The translations under genes and the position numbers were made by a program. A DNA stretch of 64,000 bases from Channallabes apus (lineage: Eukaryota > Chordata > Actinopteri > Siluriformes > Clariidae). The stretch is taken from NCBI GenBank assembly GCA_030522415.1, contig CM060109.1, forward strand, positions 29,013,892 to 29,077,891, written 5' to 3'. The notes under the pieces were generated by a model. That model did no database searches. It had not been told where the DNA came from and worked only from the letters and a program-made list of their open reading frames with translations. Positions within the stretch are counted from its first letter, which is position 1, and each line of letters opens with the position of its first letter. Positions 10,837 to 25,049 of this stretch are shown here, piece after piece.

Positions 10837-12160
10837 CAGGTCCTTCTCATAAAATTAGCATATTGTGATAATGTTCATTAGACTTTCATATATTTTCGAT
10901 TCATTACACACAAACTGAAGTAGTTCAAGCCTTTTATTGTTTTAATATTGATGATTGTGGCATACAGCTCATGAAAACCCAAAATCCCTATCTCAAAAAA
11001 TTAGCATATTTCATCCGACCAATAAAAGAAAAGTGTTTTTAATGCAAAAAAAGTCAACCTTCAAATAATTATGTTCAGTTATGCACTCAATACTTGGTCG
11101 GGAATCCTTTTGCAGATTCTTGTGTCTTGTGTCTCTCAACTTTCTCTTCACAATATCCCACAGATTCTCTATGGGGTTCAGGTCAGGAGAGTTGGCAGGC
11201 CAATTGAGCACAGTAATACCATGGTCAGTAAACCATTTACCAGTGGTTTTGGCACTGTGAGCAGGTGCCAGGTCGTGCTGAAAAATGAAATCATCATCTC
11301 CATAAAGCTTTTCAGCAGATGGAAGCATGAAGTGCTCCAAAATCTCCTGATAGCTAGCTGCATTGACCCTGCCCTTGATAAAACACAGTGGACCAACACC
11401 AGCAGCTGACATGGCACCCCAGACCATCACTGACTGTGGGTACTTGACACTGGACTTCAGGCATTTTGGCATTTCCCTCTCCCCAGTCTTCCTCCAGACT
11501 CTGGCACCTTGATTTCCCAATGACATGCAAAATTTGCAACCTGTAGCCCATTTCCTGCACACGCCTGTACACGGTGGCTCTGGATGTTTCTACTCCAGAC
11601 TCAGTCCACTGCTTCCGCAGGTCCCCCAAGGTCTGGAATCGGTCCTTCTCCACAATCTTCCTCAGGGCCCGGTCACCTCTTCTCGTTGTGCAGTGTTTTC
11701 TGCCACACTTTTTCCTTCCCACAGACTTCCCACTGAGGCGCCTTGATACAGCACTCTGGGAACAGCCTATTCGTTCAGAAATGTCTTTCTGTGTCTTACC
11801 CTCTTGCTTGAGGGTGTCAATGATGGCCTTCTGGACAGCAGTCAGGTCGGCAGTCTTACCCATGATTGCGGTTTTGAGTAATGAACCAGGCTGGGAGTTT
11901 TTAAAAGCCTCAGGAATCTTTTGCAGGTGTTTAGAGTTAATTAGTTGATTCAGAGAACCTTTTCATGATATGCTAATGTTTTGAGATTTTGGGTTTTCAT
12001 GAGCTGTATGCCACAATCATCAATATTAAAACAATAAAAGGCTTGAACTACTTCAGTTGTGTGTAATTAATCTAAAATATATGCAAGTCTAATGTTTATC
12101 AGTACATTACAGAAAATAATGAACTTTCTCAAAATATGATAATTTTTTGAGAAGGTATGT
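10837..12160 (-). mobile_element. Tc1-like transposon (second family), internally deleted
   Basis: Left end TACAGGTCCTTCTCATAAAA, with inverted-repeat partners around 11985-12155 (AATTTTTTGAGAAGG). Subterminal sequences such as CTTGAACTACTTCAGTTGTG appear in inverted orientation at both ends. The right extreme is mutated: the expected GGACCTGTA is replaced by GGTATGTA, so the exact end is uncertain by a few bases. The length of 1.32 kb is short for the family because of two internal deletions. Two TAC(A/T)GTA words (10819-10832) abut the left end. Confidence 0.9.
11087..11863 (-). pseudogene. Tc1-like transposase with two deletions
   Basis: The ATG at 11863 opens a helix-turn-helix N-terminus (KAIIDTLKQEGKTQKDIS, then GCSQSAVSRRL) and a basic linker (SVGRKKCGRK). 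After GYR (about residue 108) a deletion removes the segment carrying the first catalytic Asp. From about 11562 the frame changes: a SVMVWG block, the second Asp (FQHDLAPAH) and the NPIENLWD block with the third acidic residue are present. A second deletion near 11110-11130 removes most of the C-terminus and shifts the final residues out of frame; the family stop remains as TATTGA at 11087. It could not make active transposase. Confidence 0.88.
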
Positions 12161-12821
12161 ATGTCTGCAGCCCCACTGAGCTAAATCACATTAGTATCTT
12201 TCAAAGTTACATGTTAGCACACATTTAACTCCCTTTTTTCCTGTCTGTCTGTCTGTTCAGACAGATGTTGTCAAAGCTTCATGCAAAACTGGCTGGACAG
12301 AATTCAGTGAAACATTGCCTGATGTTAAACCCGCCCCATAAATGAAGTAGAGGTGAAGTTGTGAGCAGTTATATGCTAGATTGTATGCAGAAGTTTTGAC
12401 AGCCAACTGCATACTGTATGCATCAAACTGTTGAACTTATCTGCCTGAAGTTTATCCTGCAGCATAAGTGAAATCAAAATGTTGAATAAAATCTACTTGC
12501 AAACAAACAAAAAAAATCTAAGTAAACAAGCATTTGATTGCACCAATAGATATTAATTAGAAAAGCTAAGTAAAAAAACAAATATTTTTACTGGGATTAG
12601 ACATAACGTAATCTTTATCTGATTTACTTTTTCAGATAAAGTAAAATTTCTCATTTGTGATGGACTCTACGGCAGGGTCTCTGCCGTACAGGAAGACAGG
12701 CAGACATGTATGTTGGCTTCAATCTGAAATAACATTATCACTGATTACATTAAAGCTAATCAACTTATCTTTAGCTTTAACCTATTAACCATTTCTAAAA
12801 ATTATTTTCCAGTCAACAACG

Positions 12822-12942
12822 AGTTTGCATGTTCTCCCCGTGTTTGGTGGGTTTCCTCCGGGTACTCCGGTTTCCTCCCACAGTCCAAAGACATGCAGAT
12901 TAGGCTAATTGGCGTTCCCAAATTTGACCATATTGTGTGAAT

Positions 12943-13019
<77 letters not shown>

Positions 13020-13143
13020 CTGCGATTGATTGGCACGCTGTCCGGGGTGTACCCTGCCTTGTGCCCAGAGTCTCCTGGGATGGGCTCCAGGTCCCCGCGA
13101 CCCTAATACAGGATAAAGCGGTATAGAAGATGAATGAATGAAT
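12822..13143 (+). repeat. Mermaid/DANA-type SINE, 5'-truncated, with an internal GT microsatellite
   Basis: It carries the conserved body GTTTGCATGTTCTCC, GGTTTCCTCCGGGTACTCCG and CTCCCACAGTCCAAAGACAT, then a GT array in the position where this SINE family often has one, then GGGCTCCAGGTCCCC and a GAAT/ATGA tail. The tRNA-like head seen in the full copy at 51380 is missing. The long GT run at 12945-13017 expanded inside the SINE. Confidence 0.85.
12945..13017 (+). repeat. GT microsatellite (about 36 units) inside a SINE
   Basis: Uninterrupted GT dinucleotides. The open frame reading poly-Val/Cys across it is a repeat artefact. Confidence 0.98.
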
Positions 13144-13955
13144 GTACTAAATATACCACCAGTTTGAAAGATACATATTCTACAGTATTTATCTTAGTGG
13201 GACTACAGATGCTTCATACAGTATGAGTCTCAGCTAAACTTTGAAATGGGTTTTTGCACGGAACGAGGTTTGTGGACATGGCCCAAAGTGTTTACATTGT
13301 ATTTGCACTGAGTGTGACAAAATTCATGGTCGATATGCAGAGCAGGTAAATGTAATGACCAAGACTTATTTTAATGTACTTATATGCACCTTAATTTTGA
13401 TTTAAGACATGCTTTTAAAAAAACAATCCCATCAACTGTATTTTCTCAATATGTAGTACAGCCCTGGTTAAGATTGATTGATGGCTATGAAAAACATATT
13501 TAGTTTTTCATAACAGTATAAGATAATGTCATCGTGTGAAGAGTTTTCCAGTCCACCCCACATTACATAGACATTGTCTGTGAACATGTTTTGGAAATTT
13601 GCCATCCTCTTTGAGAAAATACCTCTAACTACAGTATGGCTTGGTGTTACCCACAGGTGTTCCCTGAGTTTGTGTGTGTGTATGTGAATGTGAGTGGGTG
13701 CACCTTTATATTTGCATGAGAGGAAAGGCGTTGATCTAGGCAAAGCGAGATGTCTATGAGTGATAAGGACCGGAAAATGTGCCTATATCATGTGCCAAAA
13801 TAATCCCCTCTGAAAGAGGAGACAATTGAGGGAAGATCTATTGTGTTGGATTAAAGGAAATAGGAAAGGAATTGAAACTCAGATGAGAAGACCATGTGTT
13901 GTGGAGATTGGTACTTTGATTTGAATTAGTTTGGTTGGTTTAATACACTCATATA

Positions 13956-15576
<1,621 letters not shown>

Positions 15577-15876
15577 TACATGGTGTACAGTGTATCTGTT
15601 GTAACAGCTCTTACTGTATATGTGAATGTGAATGAGGTTACTGTTGTAATGTTCTACTGAAATATCAACTTGATTGGTGCTCAGCAAATGAATTCTAGTG
15701 GTTTTGCACATTCTGTCTATTCTGAAACATTTGTGACCCTGTATTGGCTCAGAGATTTCACGCGCCAAGAAACACAAGACTTCTCTGTTCTATGACGTGT
15801 ATGGAAAAGGAGCACTGCATTATTGTTATTGCCATCTAAATTAGCTACATAATAAAATGTATGATAGTAGTTTGGG

Positions 15877-15910
15877 GAAAAAAAAAAAAAAAAAAAAATA
15901 AAAAATAAAA

Positions 15911-15966
<56 letters not shown>
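15877..15966. repeat. A-rich tract followed by TA microsatellite
   Basis: About 20 A residues, a short A/T mix, then (AT)n from about 15913 to 15966. A separate ATT trinucleotide run lies at 16344-16370. Confidence 0.95.
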
Positions 15967-15972
<6 letters not shown>

Positions 15973-18240
15973 AACTATTATTATTATATTGTTTTTATAT
16001 GTTTATATTTCCCTCACTTCTTTGCTTATGTTACTGTCTCTCTACTTAATTTTCTGACCATTTCATGAAGAGGATGTGCATCTGTTTACAGACAATGTGC
16101 TAAACATCCTGATTTTAAAATAGTCCTGTGAATTGTAAACTAATGTCTTTACCAGATCGTTTAGCTGAAAAAGTCAGGAACAGGAAGGGGTTACATGCCA
16201 AAATATTTTGAGAAAAGGAGTCCTCGTACTCTATTTTTCCATTTATGTTTAGTGCAACATTGGACAGTATACTGTAAATATTTTTGCCACAGAGAAATGT
16301 ATTATGTGTTAGAGGGGGAAAAAATATTTGAGTGTTTTAAGTTATTATTATTATTATTATTATTATTATAGCAAAAAAAAAAATTTCCTTTTTTTATTTT
16401 TCCATACCTGTTTTTAATGATTTTAGAACATTTTCCAAACCTAATTCCAATTTAACTCATACCAAACCTCAGTTGTTGTTTTTTATTTGTTGTGCTGCAG
16501 AAAACATTTCCTAAATTAACCAAAAGGCTTTTGAAGGGAGCAAAGATTAATAAACAAATTGATTAGGCCAAAGTCATGTTTGTGACAAAAAACTTTTTTA
16601 TCAACAAATTTTAGGAGATTATATATCATATATTGTGCACATATTCTTCAAATGTTTTCATTAGTAATTAAATATTGCCTCATGAGCACAGATTAATCTG
16701 GATCTTGGACTTGTTTTTCACACCTGTTCAAACAAACCGAAATAAGAGAGCACACAAATCATAGGAACCAAATCAACTGATGTTGCGAAATCTAGAATGG
16801 TGGGCATAATTATAAGACTTGGAGGATCACGATGATGTCATGTAATGATAAACGATTGCATACGTACTACAAGCAGGAGGGTATGTTGTGGTTTCCACTC
16901 CATATAGTTAGGTTTTTAATGGGTGATGTGTGGTTAATGGTGCAATAAGACACACTTCAACAGGTCACCTGGTCACTCTTGAATTAATCCCATGGCATAT
17001 TGGTCTTTATCACATCACACCTCATGGTTGCCAAGCTCTGCATTAGTACTGTACGTTTTTTTTATGGAATGAGGAGGGCATTGGGGATTCTAGTTGGTTT
17101 TTATTTTTTTATTTAATTGATTAATTAATTTTTTTATTAATGTTTTAAGCAGCAATGTAAAGTGATAACTCCTATACAGGGCATCCTATACAGCATGGTA
17201 GTGTTAGCATCACGTTGAAATTTTCCCCCTGGCCTTACTGTTGAGTTCATTAATTAATGCCCACAATAATTAATGCCCACAAACTTTTGGTGAATTTTAG
17301 GCTGTTACTTCATGGGTGGATTGCTCTAGGCAGATTTACAAATGTGGGAAGATCAAAGTTTTTTTTTTTTTTTTTTTTACCAATCCTGATTGAAAATTCT
17401 TTTTGAATTAAAAAAATCTTTATTTTTGTCCTAGACTTGTTCGAAGAGCTTCCTGGTGTTCATTCTTCCATTAATGTATAATCTCTGACAAACTATGGAT
17501 CTTTCCAGGAATTGGTGAAAAATGGAATCCACTAAACTAATAATGTGATTTTTAATGTTAGCTGATTACACTAGAACTAAGTTAGGGGATTTACACTAAG
17601 GAGATGAAAACCTATGCAAGCACAATTTTTTACATGCTTTATTTGTAAACAGTTTTGGAAACTGTATTAATGTTTACTAAACATCAGGGCCCGGTTTCTC
17701 GATAACGCACACTATTCGCGCGCTAAGAAGACTCTTAAGATATATCTTACGTTAAGTGATAACTTTTCTAAGTGTATTTCTCGAACTGTCTCTTAGGAGT
17801 CTTCTTAAGTCGCTGCCTCTTACGTCCGACGTTACGCGGCGCTGTCTACAGTGAAGGTCCTGAATTAGCGGACATCGGTGGCTCTGGAATCGATTTTTCA
17901 CTCCTTTTGCATGACAGTGTTAAGAAAGACGGCACTTTCTATGCAAATTAAACATTGCACTAAATTCTTTTAATAGCGTTTATTTCGACATGTGTTAACT
18001 TAACAATAACATGCCATAATAGACAAATATATCAATTAATATTAATTAATATAATAATATAATATATAATATTTTCATGTAACATGTGGCCGTGAAACGA
18101 ACGGGGTTTTACAATCATAGTTGATGGACAAACAGCTGATAACACTCTTCACCAGCTTCAGAAACAATGTGAAGTGTCAGTTGTTGGGGTTGTATAGCGC
18201 ACTTATGGAATGAATACGATGAGATGACAGGGTGGAGGTT

Positions 18241-18885
18241 TAATACCTCTATCTCACACGCGGGGCCGTAAGTGCGGTTCATTATGATTCGGCGCGAGTT
18301 TTGGTGCTGTTATTACGTTTCCATCTTACCATGCAAAAAAAATAAACATGTTTAACATGTGGAAGCTCGCGGACCTTGTAGTTCTTCGCGGACCGTCGGG
18401 CGCCGGTCACTCGAGGCGGATCACGGTGCCTAATACCCCTCTCTCACCTGTGTGGTGTCTAATACCCCTCTCTCACCTGTGTGGTGCCTAATACCCCTCT
18501 CTCAACTGTGTGGTGCCTAATACCCCTCTCTCACCTGTGTGGTGCCTAATACCCCTCTCTCACCTGTGTGGTGCCTAATACCCCTCTCTCACCTGTGTGG
18601 TGCCTAATACCCCTCTCTCACCTGTGTGGTGCCTAATACCCCTCTCTCACCTGTGTGGCCGGACTCATCTCCGTGAGCTGCCGCGATTGCCCACGACGTT
18701 CCTTTAACGTTCCGCGAAGTTCTACAAAGTCTGCAAGCTTCCGCGAGGACCAGCAAAAAATTAAACGTTGAATTTTTCACGCGGAAAGATGGAAACGTAA
18801 TCACAGCGCAAAGACTCGGGGTGAATCATGATCAAGCCTGCGGCCACAGCGCGAGACCGTGCAGGTGAGATAGGGGTATAACACA
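18241..18885. repeat. Large interrupted palindrome inside the transposon
   Basis: The left arm (about 18241-18420) and right arm (about 18660-18885) are imperfect inverted copies. TTACGTTTCCATCTT at about 18313 pairs with AAGATGGAAACGTAA at about 18787; the arms also pair around CTCGCGGA/TCCGCGAG, and TAATACC-CTATCTCAC pairs with GTGAGATAGGGGTAT. The loop between the arms is the 29-bp tandem array. Transcribed or single-stranded DNA here could form a long hairpin. Confidence 0.78.
18425..18658 (+). repeat. 29-bp minisatellite, 8 copies
   Basis: The TAATACCCC core starts at 18431, 18460, 18489, 18518, 18547, 18576, 18605 and 18634, exactly 29 bp apart. Copies are nearly identical, with one or two substitutions (GTGTCTAA in the second copy, CTCAACTG in the third). 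Diverged single copies of the unit occur at the outer ends of both palindrome arms, so the array probably grew from the arm sequence. Confidence 0.97.
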
Positions 18886-19137
18886 CCGCATCTCACAGCG
18901 AGTCAAACCGCATGAGTGAATACTGTAGGGGTATTAAACATTACAATCACCCAGAAAAAATGAATGGATGCGGGGTTTGAATCTCCCAAGGTTATTTTCT
19001 CATTTAACTAAATCAAATTTCATAAAAATAAAACGTGTCAAAAGAAAAACTCATAAAGTCATGGATAATGGCTAATGAGCAATGAAACATATTTTAAACA
19101 AAAAGCAGCGAGCAGCTGGACATCGGGACGGGGAGTG

Positions 19138-19168
19138 TACAGTAAGTACAGTAAGTACAGTAAGTACG
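19138..19168 (+). repeat. Three tandem copies of a 10-bp unit
   Basis: GTACAGTAA-type units repeat three times at exactly 10-bp spacing. Each unit contains TACAGTA. It lies in the right part of the 2.1-kb transposon. Confidence 0.9.
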
Positions 19169-21854
19169 CGTTGGTCTGGCACGCGCAGGTCTGAGCAGCT
19201 CAAGAAGCTCCATAATCTGTTGCCTTGGAAGGCAAAACTTTTATTTATATATATATTTTTAATAACGACCACGGGGAAAATATGAAAAGGGCTGAAGTTT
19301 TGTCTAAAGGAAACATGTACATGACTCACACAACACCACGCTCGCTGCCTAATTGTTCACCACCTGTTTAATATTAATTGTGATTGGCAATTTTAATGCG
19401 TTAGTCACATTATGAAATAGGCTAATTAAAAGTCACTCTATTAGTTCTGATATCAAATAAAATAAAATTCTTAAACAGGTCTACAGTATATTCCATCATT
19501 AATACGACTTTGATAACGTGCCATAATGTGTTTGCATACACCGCTGATTTATAAAGACTGCTGCTCAGTGGCGGCGACTAGCGTCTAGAGCTGAAACTAC
19601 GCTAAGTATGAGTTAAGGTTGGTCCAGACCAACCTTACGAACGTCTGACGTAGCTAAGAGATACTTAGCATAAGAACGTTTCGGGAAATGCGCCATTAAG
19701 TTAAGAGAGAGGTTAAGGTACGACTTAAGAACTACTTAGAGATAAGAAGCTTTCGAGAAACCGGGCCCAATACAATAGATTCTTTTTTTTTATATATTGA
19801 CAGGTTGATGTCAGTTGGTAATGTGGTACAGACTATAAACACTAAATCCAAACCATGATGTGAAATACAACACATTTGAAATTATCGGGTCTGTTGTGTC
19901 TCAGCTTAGACAAGCATGAGACGACTCACATGGATTCCATGGCTTTCCTTGCTTCCTTTTATAGGCTGTTAGCTACCCCTTGTAGTGTAAGATTTCTTTC
20001 TCTATTTGTCTTTGTGAAGTTACAGAGGGTGGTGGTCCAGTTTTGGCAGTGGTAGTCAAGGAAACAACATTCCAGTGTCATCTCTCGGTCTTTCTCCCAC
20101 ATGCAGTGCTTGTCCTGAGGGGACGATGGATAATGGCTTTTAGATGTTGGTATTTGGCAATGAGCTAAGTATCAGCTGTGTTTGTGCATTGTGTATTAGA
20201 AACAGTAACAGACCACCTTGGAGTACAGGTGCCCTAATTTTACTAAACACATCCTGGTGTATAAGTAAAAGCAAGACAGTTCATTATTAGAATTGATATA
20301 CTCTTTCAAGCAGTTAGACAATAATGATTATGAAACTGTTTAATACAAAGAAGTGGACAGGTCATAAATTAATTAGCTAATTCACCAGGCAAGTAAAAAC
20401 CTCAGCGTACCGCCCAGGCCTGTGTTTTGGTTGCTTGATTGACAAAGTGGTAGCATTACATAATATATAAATACTTGCTCAAGATATTTAGTTAATGGCC
20501 TTAGCAAATATAAGGGAAACAAAATCCTATCACCTATATGATCAGATAGAACATTTTGTTTGTGCTCTCAGTTCGATGGTGTTCTGTCCATATAAACAAG
20601 GAAAATATATTTTTACTCTAGATTACTCTTTATTTCATTGTGACCTGTTTAGCTAATGTACGAGGTGAAGAGGTGTTGTGTAAGAGTGTTTTGTCAGTAT
20701 TTGCACATCACTGTGTATTTTTGTTTCAGACAAAAATTAGCTCATAACTATACACACCAGTAACAAATGGTCTGTGGCTAGGCAGATCGCTTCTCATTGT
20801 GTGTAGTACAGCCTGGGGTGGCATTCACACTCTGTAGTTACAAAATTGAGGTGAGGTAGTTACTGTATATATCACAGTTTAAAAAAAAAAAAAAAGTGCT
20901 TTGAGAAAGTATAATTTTTTTTCTTCTTTTTTTAATTTTTATGTTTGTGTGTTTTGTCTGCCAGGGCTCTAGGAATAAAAGTAAATTGACCCATGACCAT
21001 ACGGTATACACCACTGCAAAACATATTAAATTGCCATTTAGATTTTTGGTATAATTTTGGAAATTAAACACAAAGTTTTGTTTAAAAAATCTTCTTTCAG
21101 AAGCTTTGAACTATCAATAGTGCTGATTCACCCCCCCCCCCCATTTGGGATCCATTATGTATTTTATAGTAATATTTAGGAAAGAAAATTTATCAAAAAG
21201 ATAAGGCTACATCTCTTGTGGGATATATGATTGCTTTCTGTACAAAAGAAATGAGATACGCATGTTGTGTGTGGGAAGCTGTTGTGTCTGCTATGTCTGA
21301 CTGTGTCTTGTTCAACAATCTGGATTTCCAAACCCTGTTATGCAACCACTGATATTTCTTTTTTTTAATTTTATATATTTCTGTCCTCACCTTATTCTCG
21401 CTTCCCATCCATACACTTCCCTGAGTAATATATTATTATTATTATTATTATTGCATGTGTAAAAGTGAAGCATACAAAGTTGAAGTACACAAATACACAC
21501 CATGATTAGCATGTGTTAAGTGTAATGCACAGAGTACACTATACATGTTCATCTCAACCATGAAGAACAGTAATGACTTCTTAAGCTGACTTCGTAAGCT
21601 GGTATCCTCAAATCCAAGGCCAGGCTTATGTCTTCCTTCCCTGTTAACCTTAACACTCCCCCATTCTTGTTCTCACATTCACTTCCACCTTAGTGTTTTT
21701 CATGATCATATGCATTTAAATTTTAACAGAAAATTATTAACAAAATAAGTTTTCCCACTGAGAGCAGAGACAACTTTGAAAAAACATTAGAATGTTCCTA
21801 GAACAGAGAAACTTTTTTCTGCCCAATACAGCTTCTAACCTCTTTTGGCATTTA

Positions 21855-22475
21855 GCTATGTCAAGAACAGGAAGCACTGATTAGTGCTGGGGTCCCCCTG
21901 GGAGTTGAAGTTGAGTTTTCCTTGACTGAGAACCAGTTTGGTGTGGAGAGGTCCAGCTGTGCTTGGCTGCTCATGGCGATATGAGGATTTGATGTTGACA
22001 TAGGACTAGAGCCAGAGTATCAAACTGAGATAGTGCTTATTCATTTTCTTTTCCTCACTGGTTTCATCTATCTTTGTTTTGGTTTACACTTGTTGAATTG
22101 TATTATATTAAACTGGCAGATAAAGTATTTTCCTCATTATTCCCCTAATATGGACAATATTGATATTAATGATTTATGTTTGCAGAGGATTCTTTACAGT
22201 TGCATTGCTTTTTTGTCGCTACTCCAATGGTTTTTGTCATTATTTATCCTGTTCTTGTTGCACGTGCATTCATGTACTGTACAAACAGTTCTCATGCTTT
22301 TGAGATGGAACGAAGTGGAGTCTGGACACTTCCAGAAACTTCACCATGGGAGATGGGAGTAAAACAGGCACTTTTGACCTACAGCTGCTCATGGAAAGGG
22401 GCCAGAGGAATATTTCTCCTATATAGCTCCTTTTGATTCTGTAAAGCACTAAAATACAATTGAATTGAAGTGAAT
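21855..22475 (+). repeat. Diverged interspersed retroposon ending in an AATTGAATTGAA tail
   Basis: Segments such as GAGTTTTCCTTGACTGAGAA, GACTAGAGCCAGAGTA, CTGGACACTTCCAGAAACTT, TACAGCTGCTCATGGAAAGG and TTCTGTAAAGC occur in the same order as in a common fish repeat known to me. The 3' tail resembles that at 8895-8990. Open frames across it are not conserved genes. Confidence 0.45.
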
Positions 22476-23592
22476 TGTATCAGTCATACATATCACTTAA
22501 TCTCAGTCAATTTTTTTCACAGTGAAGCATAAAAATGTTAATACCAAACTGAGTAAAGACCACGGTGATGTGGTTTTCTTGTTAAAATTGCATGTTTGTT
22601 GCTACCACTCTTAGAAAGTAATTCAGTACAAGGTAAGGGACATTTAATTACTGAAGTCAGCGCTTTTAAGAAATAACTGTTCCATAAATATCCTCATAAA
22701 AACCTTATAAAATAGTTTGTTTGTATATGAAAAATGTATGAAATATTTGAGCACCATTTTGCCGCACTGAAAAAAATAGTTGAATTTTAAATGAAAGCAA
22801 ATAGTTAAATATTTTAAAGATAGTAGGTAGTGAAATATCGTGCTTAAATTTTGCCAGGATTCGATGGAGCGGGAACTGGTACGTACCTCTCAGATATGGA
22901 GTTCCTGCATCCTGGAACTTTCTTTTAACCCAGATCAAGTGTTTCTGCTGAGTACTCATTATCAGTCCTGTGTACTGACATGCATTTGTGAAGAATTTTA
23001 AAAAGTACAGATGCCAAGTTTTTTGTTTGGTTTTTGTGGCTTATATGTTTTCCTACACTGGCACACATATGGGAATAGCTTTTGTAACTGGAACAGTTTG
23101 TTGTCACATTTTGTGACAATCTTTGATGGTTGAAATTTCCTACTAGATAAAAAATCAGACTCAGCTAAGGATAATCAGGCATATTGTAGAGCTCTGAAGA
23201 AAGCAAGTGGTAGAGGAAGCATGGACTGAGTCCAAAAGCTGCAATAAAGGCAGATAGGATGTTAGGTAAGAGGGGAATTATAAAATCGTCGACTGAGATA
23301 AAAACGAGCTATGAAGAAATTGGAATATCTGTTTTCATTGGGATAATTTTGGTGAATTTGGTGTACTAAAATCATAACAGAAACTTAAACCCATTTTATA
23401 TGCATGTGTTTTTATTTTATTCTGCACTTGAATATAAATGATATAAAAGTGCATGTTTATGTTTAGCATGCATCTGTTAACTGTTACTACACTGTGGGAA
23501 AGCTCGAGGTAATGGCAGCATTACAAAGGCTTTAAAGTTGCCATTAACAAAGTACTGTTGCATGTGGATTTTGTATACACACATGTACAGTA

Positions 23593-23594
<2 letters not shown>

Positions 23595-23686
<92 letters not shown>
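23595..23686 (+). repeat. GT microsatellite (46 units)
   Basis: A perfect TG/GT array. A TACAGTA word lies directly upstream (about 23586). Confidence 0.98.
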
Positions 23687-23688
<2 letters not shown>

Positions 23689-24932
23689 CTTTATTAATCA
23701 TGCATGTAGAATGTAAACCAGTCTTGTCTTGCTAGAGGACTAATTCACCGGAATCCCTTGTGACAGTTTAACTCAAAGTAAATGTTTGTTTTCTGCATTA
23801 CAAATGAAGTATATGATGTCTGGATGAGTCTTCAGACTTCTGCTTTTCAAGCTGATTTTTTATCTTTTTGGGTCTGCATATCTAAGGTCAGCTTAAACCC
23901 AGTTGTTACCTTACTTGTGCTTTAGAGCAGTACAGAACTTCGGCTGGGATGAGTCACTCCTCCCAGCCATAACATGCCCTTAATGTGCCTTTTCATGGCA
24001 GATTTCCTCTTGTGACATTTTTCTCTTTTTTATTTTTCCCTCTGGTTCACATTGTGCCTACATAGGGGCCTTTTGGGCACTGTTCCCTCTGAACAAGGGT
24101 GTTTCCACACACCCCTGTCTGTTCCCTTTGTTTCTCTGAGTCTAGGATGTTAGTGTTCCCTTGTGAAAGGTTTATCAGTGTGCATCATGAATGAGATGCT
24201 TAAGGAGAGGGTATAGCATATTCAAGACACACTGGAAAAACTAAGGGTTTTGAGTTTGGTCTTGACAGTACATATGATATTGATAGTGATATGTTCTCCC
24301 CATGCTTGTCCGAAGCATGTGAATGACGTTGAGCTGGCAACCTGACCCCTTAAGTAACTGCCATAGAAATGACGGATATATCTAAAGGCTAGGGAGTATC
24401 TGTCACCCTATGCATCAGATGGCATGTGGACGGAGTGAAAACCAAACATTGATAGTGGTAGTACAAAGTATTGGCTAGCAGAGTGTCATTAGGATATAAG
24501 AATACTTTGATATCAGTTCTGTGTTTGATTTCACAATAATCTCTGAATTATATAATTCTTTCTCTGGAATACACATCCAGAGAACATCAGTTCTAGCCTA
24601 TTAAAGGAAATTAGCTTAATATTCCACAGGAAAACACAAAGATATACAGAATGTATATGAACTGTATTTCCCTCAACTGTACAGGGCCACTGAAAAGTCA
24701 TATTGAAAGCATTTGCACTGAACCTGTCACTGTTTCTCATCACACATTATCATGCATCAAGACAGTTTCAGGAAGCGGTCAAGAGATGTTCAGGACAACC
24801 ATATGGAGTGTGCTGGCATTGCTAGCATTTTTAGTGTTTAACAGACACCTCATACTCCCTTATATGTATGAAGCAGAGCAGAACACCGGTTTAAATGACA
24901 AAACCCACACAAGGCACAATAAATTACTTAAA

Positions 24933-24935
<3 letters not shown>

Positions 24936-25010
<75 letters not shown>

Positions 25011-25049
25011 ATTGTGTGAGATTGTGTGAGATTGTGTGTGTGTGTGTGT
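24936..25049 (+). repeat. GT microsatellite with a GAGATTGTGT minisatellite edge
   Basis: A perfect GT array (24936-25008) followed by three AGATTGTGTG units of 10 bp and a second short GT run. Poly-Thr/His and poly-Cys/Val frames across it are artefacts. Confidence 0.97.

Larger units (their letters stand above)
17687..19768. mobile_element. 2.1-kb non-autonomous DNA transposon with GGGCCCGGTTTCTCGA ends
   Basis: The left end GGGCCCGGTTTCTCGA is matched in inverted orientation by TTTCGAGAAACCGGGCCC at the right. Subterminal regions on both sides are rich in inverted CTTAAG/TTAAG/CTAAG words (for example CTCTTAAG near 17730 and CTTAAGAACTACTTAG near 19725). I see no transposase frame. The interior has a higher CpG content than the flanks. 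The end wording is that of an abundant fish DNA transposon family, possibly of the Harbinger or ISL2EU type; I cannot assign the superfamily, and no clear target duplication is visible. Confidence 0.82.

Noticed and set aside
18425..18658. CRISPR-like array of 29-bp repeats
   Set aside because: The units are directly adjacent without spacers, and the DNA is a fish intron. It is a minisatellite.
22033..22436. Hydrophobic 109-residue frame as a membrane protein
   Set aside because: It lies within a diverged interspersed repeat, in AT-rich DNA, with no splice or homology support.
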